A stretch of DNA of 64,000 nucleotides from Tragulus kanchil (lineage: Eukaryota; Chordata; Mammalia; Artiodactyla; Tragulidae), in assembly GCA_022376925.1 (NCBI GenBank), contig JAIOJX010000004.1:179023501-179087500 (forward strand), read 5' to 3'. Position 1 is the first letter of the stretch, and each line of letters begins with the position of its first letter. Below, one piece after another: positions 63,216 to 64,000 of this stretch. A program made the translations under genes and the position numbers. A model generated the notes under the pieces. The model ran no database searches, was not told the origin of the DNA, and was given only the letters and a program-made list of their open reading frames with translations.

Positions 63216-64000
63216 AAATGAGGAAACAGCTCTATTTGACCTACTCTTATTTGGGGCTTTCTGTTCATAACCAAATTCAATCCCAGCACATATAGCCCTG
63301 TTCATTCTGGGAAAGAGACGATGTGGTCCCCAGACTGGACCGTTTGTCTTCCACATTCCTTGGGCACTTAGCATCACCTTATGAACTCTTCTCTTTTATT
63401 CAGAGCCCACTCGGATCTCATTCCCAATCCCCAGGCACCTTCTCTGTCCCCGTCAGTAATGCTCCTCCCTCAGCTAGAGCAGAACTGTAGCCCTCCTTGG
63501 AGGTTTAGCGTTGGATGCCTCCATCAAAGGACGAAATAATGGACCTTTTCTGTTTATCAAGTCACATATCTATGACCTTTTCATCCTCGCGGAGTTGTTT
63601 TAAGGAGCGGAGGAGAAAATCAAGGACGAAGTGATGGCAAACAGGCTTAGAGAGATTCCGTGACCTGCAGGAGATCACGTGGCTTCCGAGCGGCTGGCTG
63701 CCAACCACACCCTCCTCTGCCAACACCGCATCTGGTGTGTTTCCACTGCTTCGTTGTGTCCCACAAGGAATCCAGGAATCCCAACACATGTACACAACCT
63801 GGGGTGTAGTCCTGATTCAGCCACGTAGTGACTGTGTGATCCTGGGAAAGCTCCTGCTCCTTTCAGATCTCAGCCCTTCCTTTGGACCTTCATGCAATGG
63901 TCAGCCAGCCTTGCTCCAGAACCTGCCCCCACTCCTTACCTGCTGTATTTATCGCCATAGGACTTCGTCTCTTTCGGCTCGTCATGTATCACTGACCCCT
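63216..64000. other. Intergenic with MIR-like fragments
   Basis: Antisense MIR-like segment at about 63600-63700 and a sense one at 63795-63880 (GTGTGATCCTGGGAAAGCTC). No exon recognised to the window end. Confidence 0.5.

Overview
The window is mammalian nuclear DNA from a ruminant. It carries an antisense fragment of the BovB (RTE) LINE, several Bov-tA-type SINEs whose tails derive from BovB, other tRNA-derived cetartiodactyl SINEs, an artiodactyl L1 3' end, and many decayed MIR, L2 and L1M fragments. I see no bacterial, CRISPR or viral features. The species cannot be fixed from the sequence alone.

One protein-coding gene is recognisable: PDGFB, on the + strand. Its layout is a TATA promoter near 29026, a GC-rich 5' UTR of about 1 kb with three short upstream ORFs, signal-peptide exon 1 (30060-30122), exon 2 (43901-43997), exon 3 (47335-47424), exon 4 (50115-50323), exon 5 (51756-51897), exon 6 (59381-59531, stop at 59503-59505) and 3' UTR exon 7 (59850 to about 61400). 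The joined frame is open for 241 codons, the human length. It shows a signal peptide, an N-glycosylation sequon, an RGRR convertase site, all eight cystine-knot cysteines and the basic C-terminal retention motif. About 29 kb upstream and 2.6 kb downstream are intergenic repeats and unannotated sequence. The usual neighbours (RPL3, CBX7) are not visible.

The dominant oddity is structural. Sixteen head-to-tail direct duplications of unrelated sequences, each about 1.0-1.2 kb, are scattered from end to end. Copies are nearly identical, separated by 0-76 bp. Mismatches are mostly single-base and homopolymer indels near junctions; one copy carries N bases and one junction holds a noisy third copy. 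This is the signature of false duplication during genome assembly (unmerged contig ends, gap filling or haplotype overlap), not of a biological array. Two duplications hit PDGFB: exon 1 with its start codon (second copy 31254-31316) and exon 5 (second copy 52854-52995). A real exon 5 duplication would shift the frame and stop translation within five codons, which argues against it. Removing the extra copies would shorten the locus to about 46 kb.

The most interesting genuine biology is a SINE family with a tRNA-like head and a distinctive tail, at six independent loci. Two copies are nested in older SINEs with clear target-site duplications. A BovB fragment in intron 5 is itself interrupted by two SINEs.
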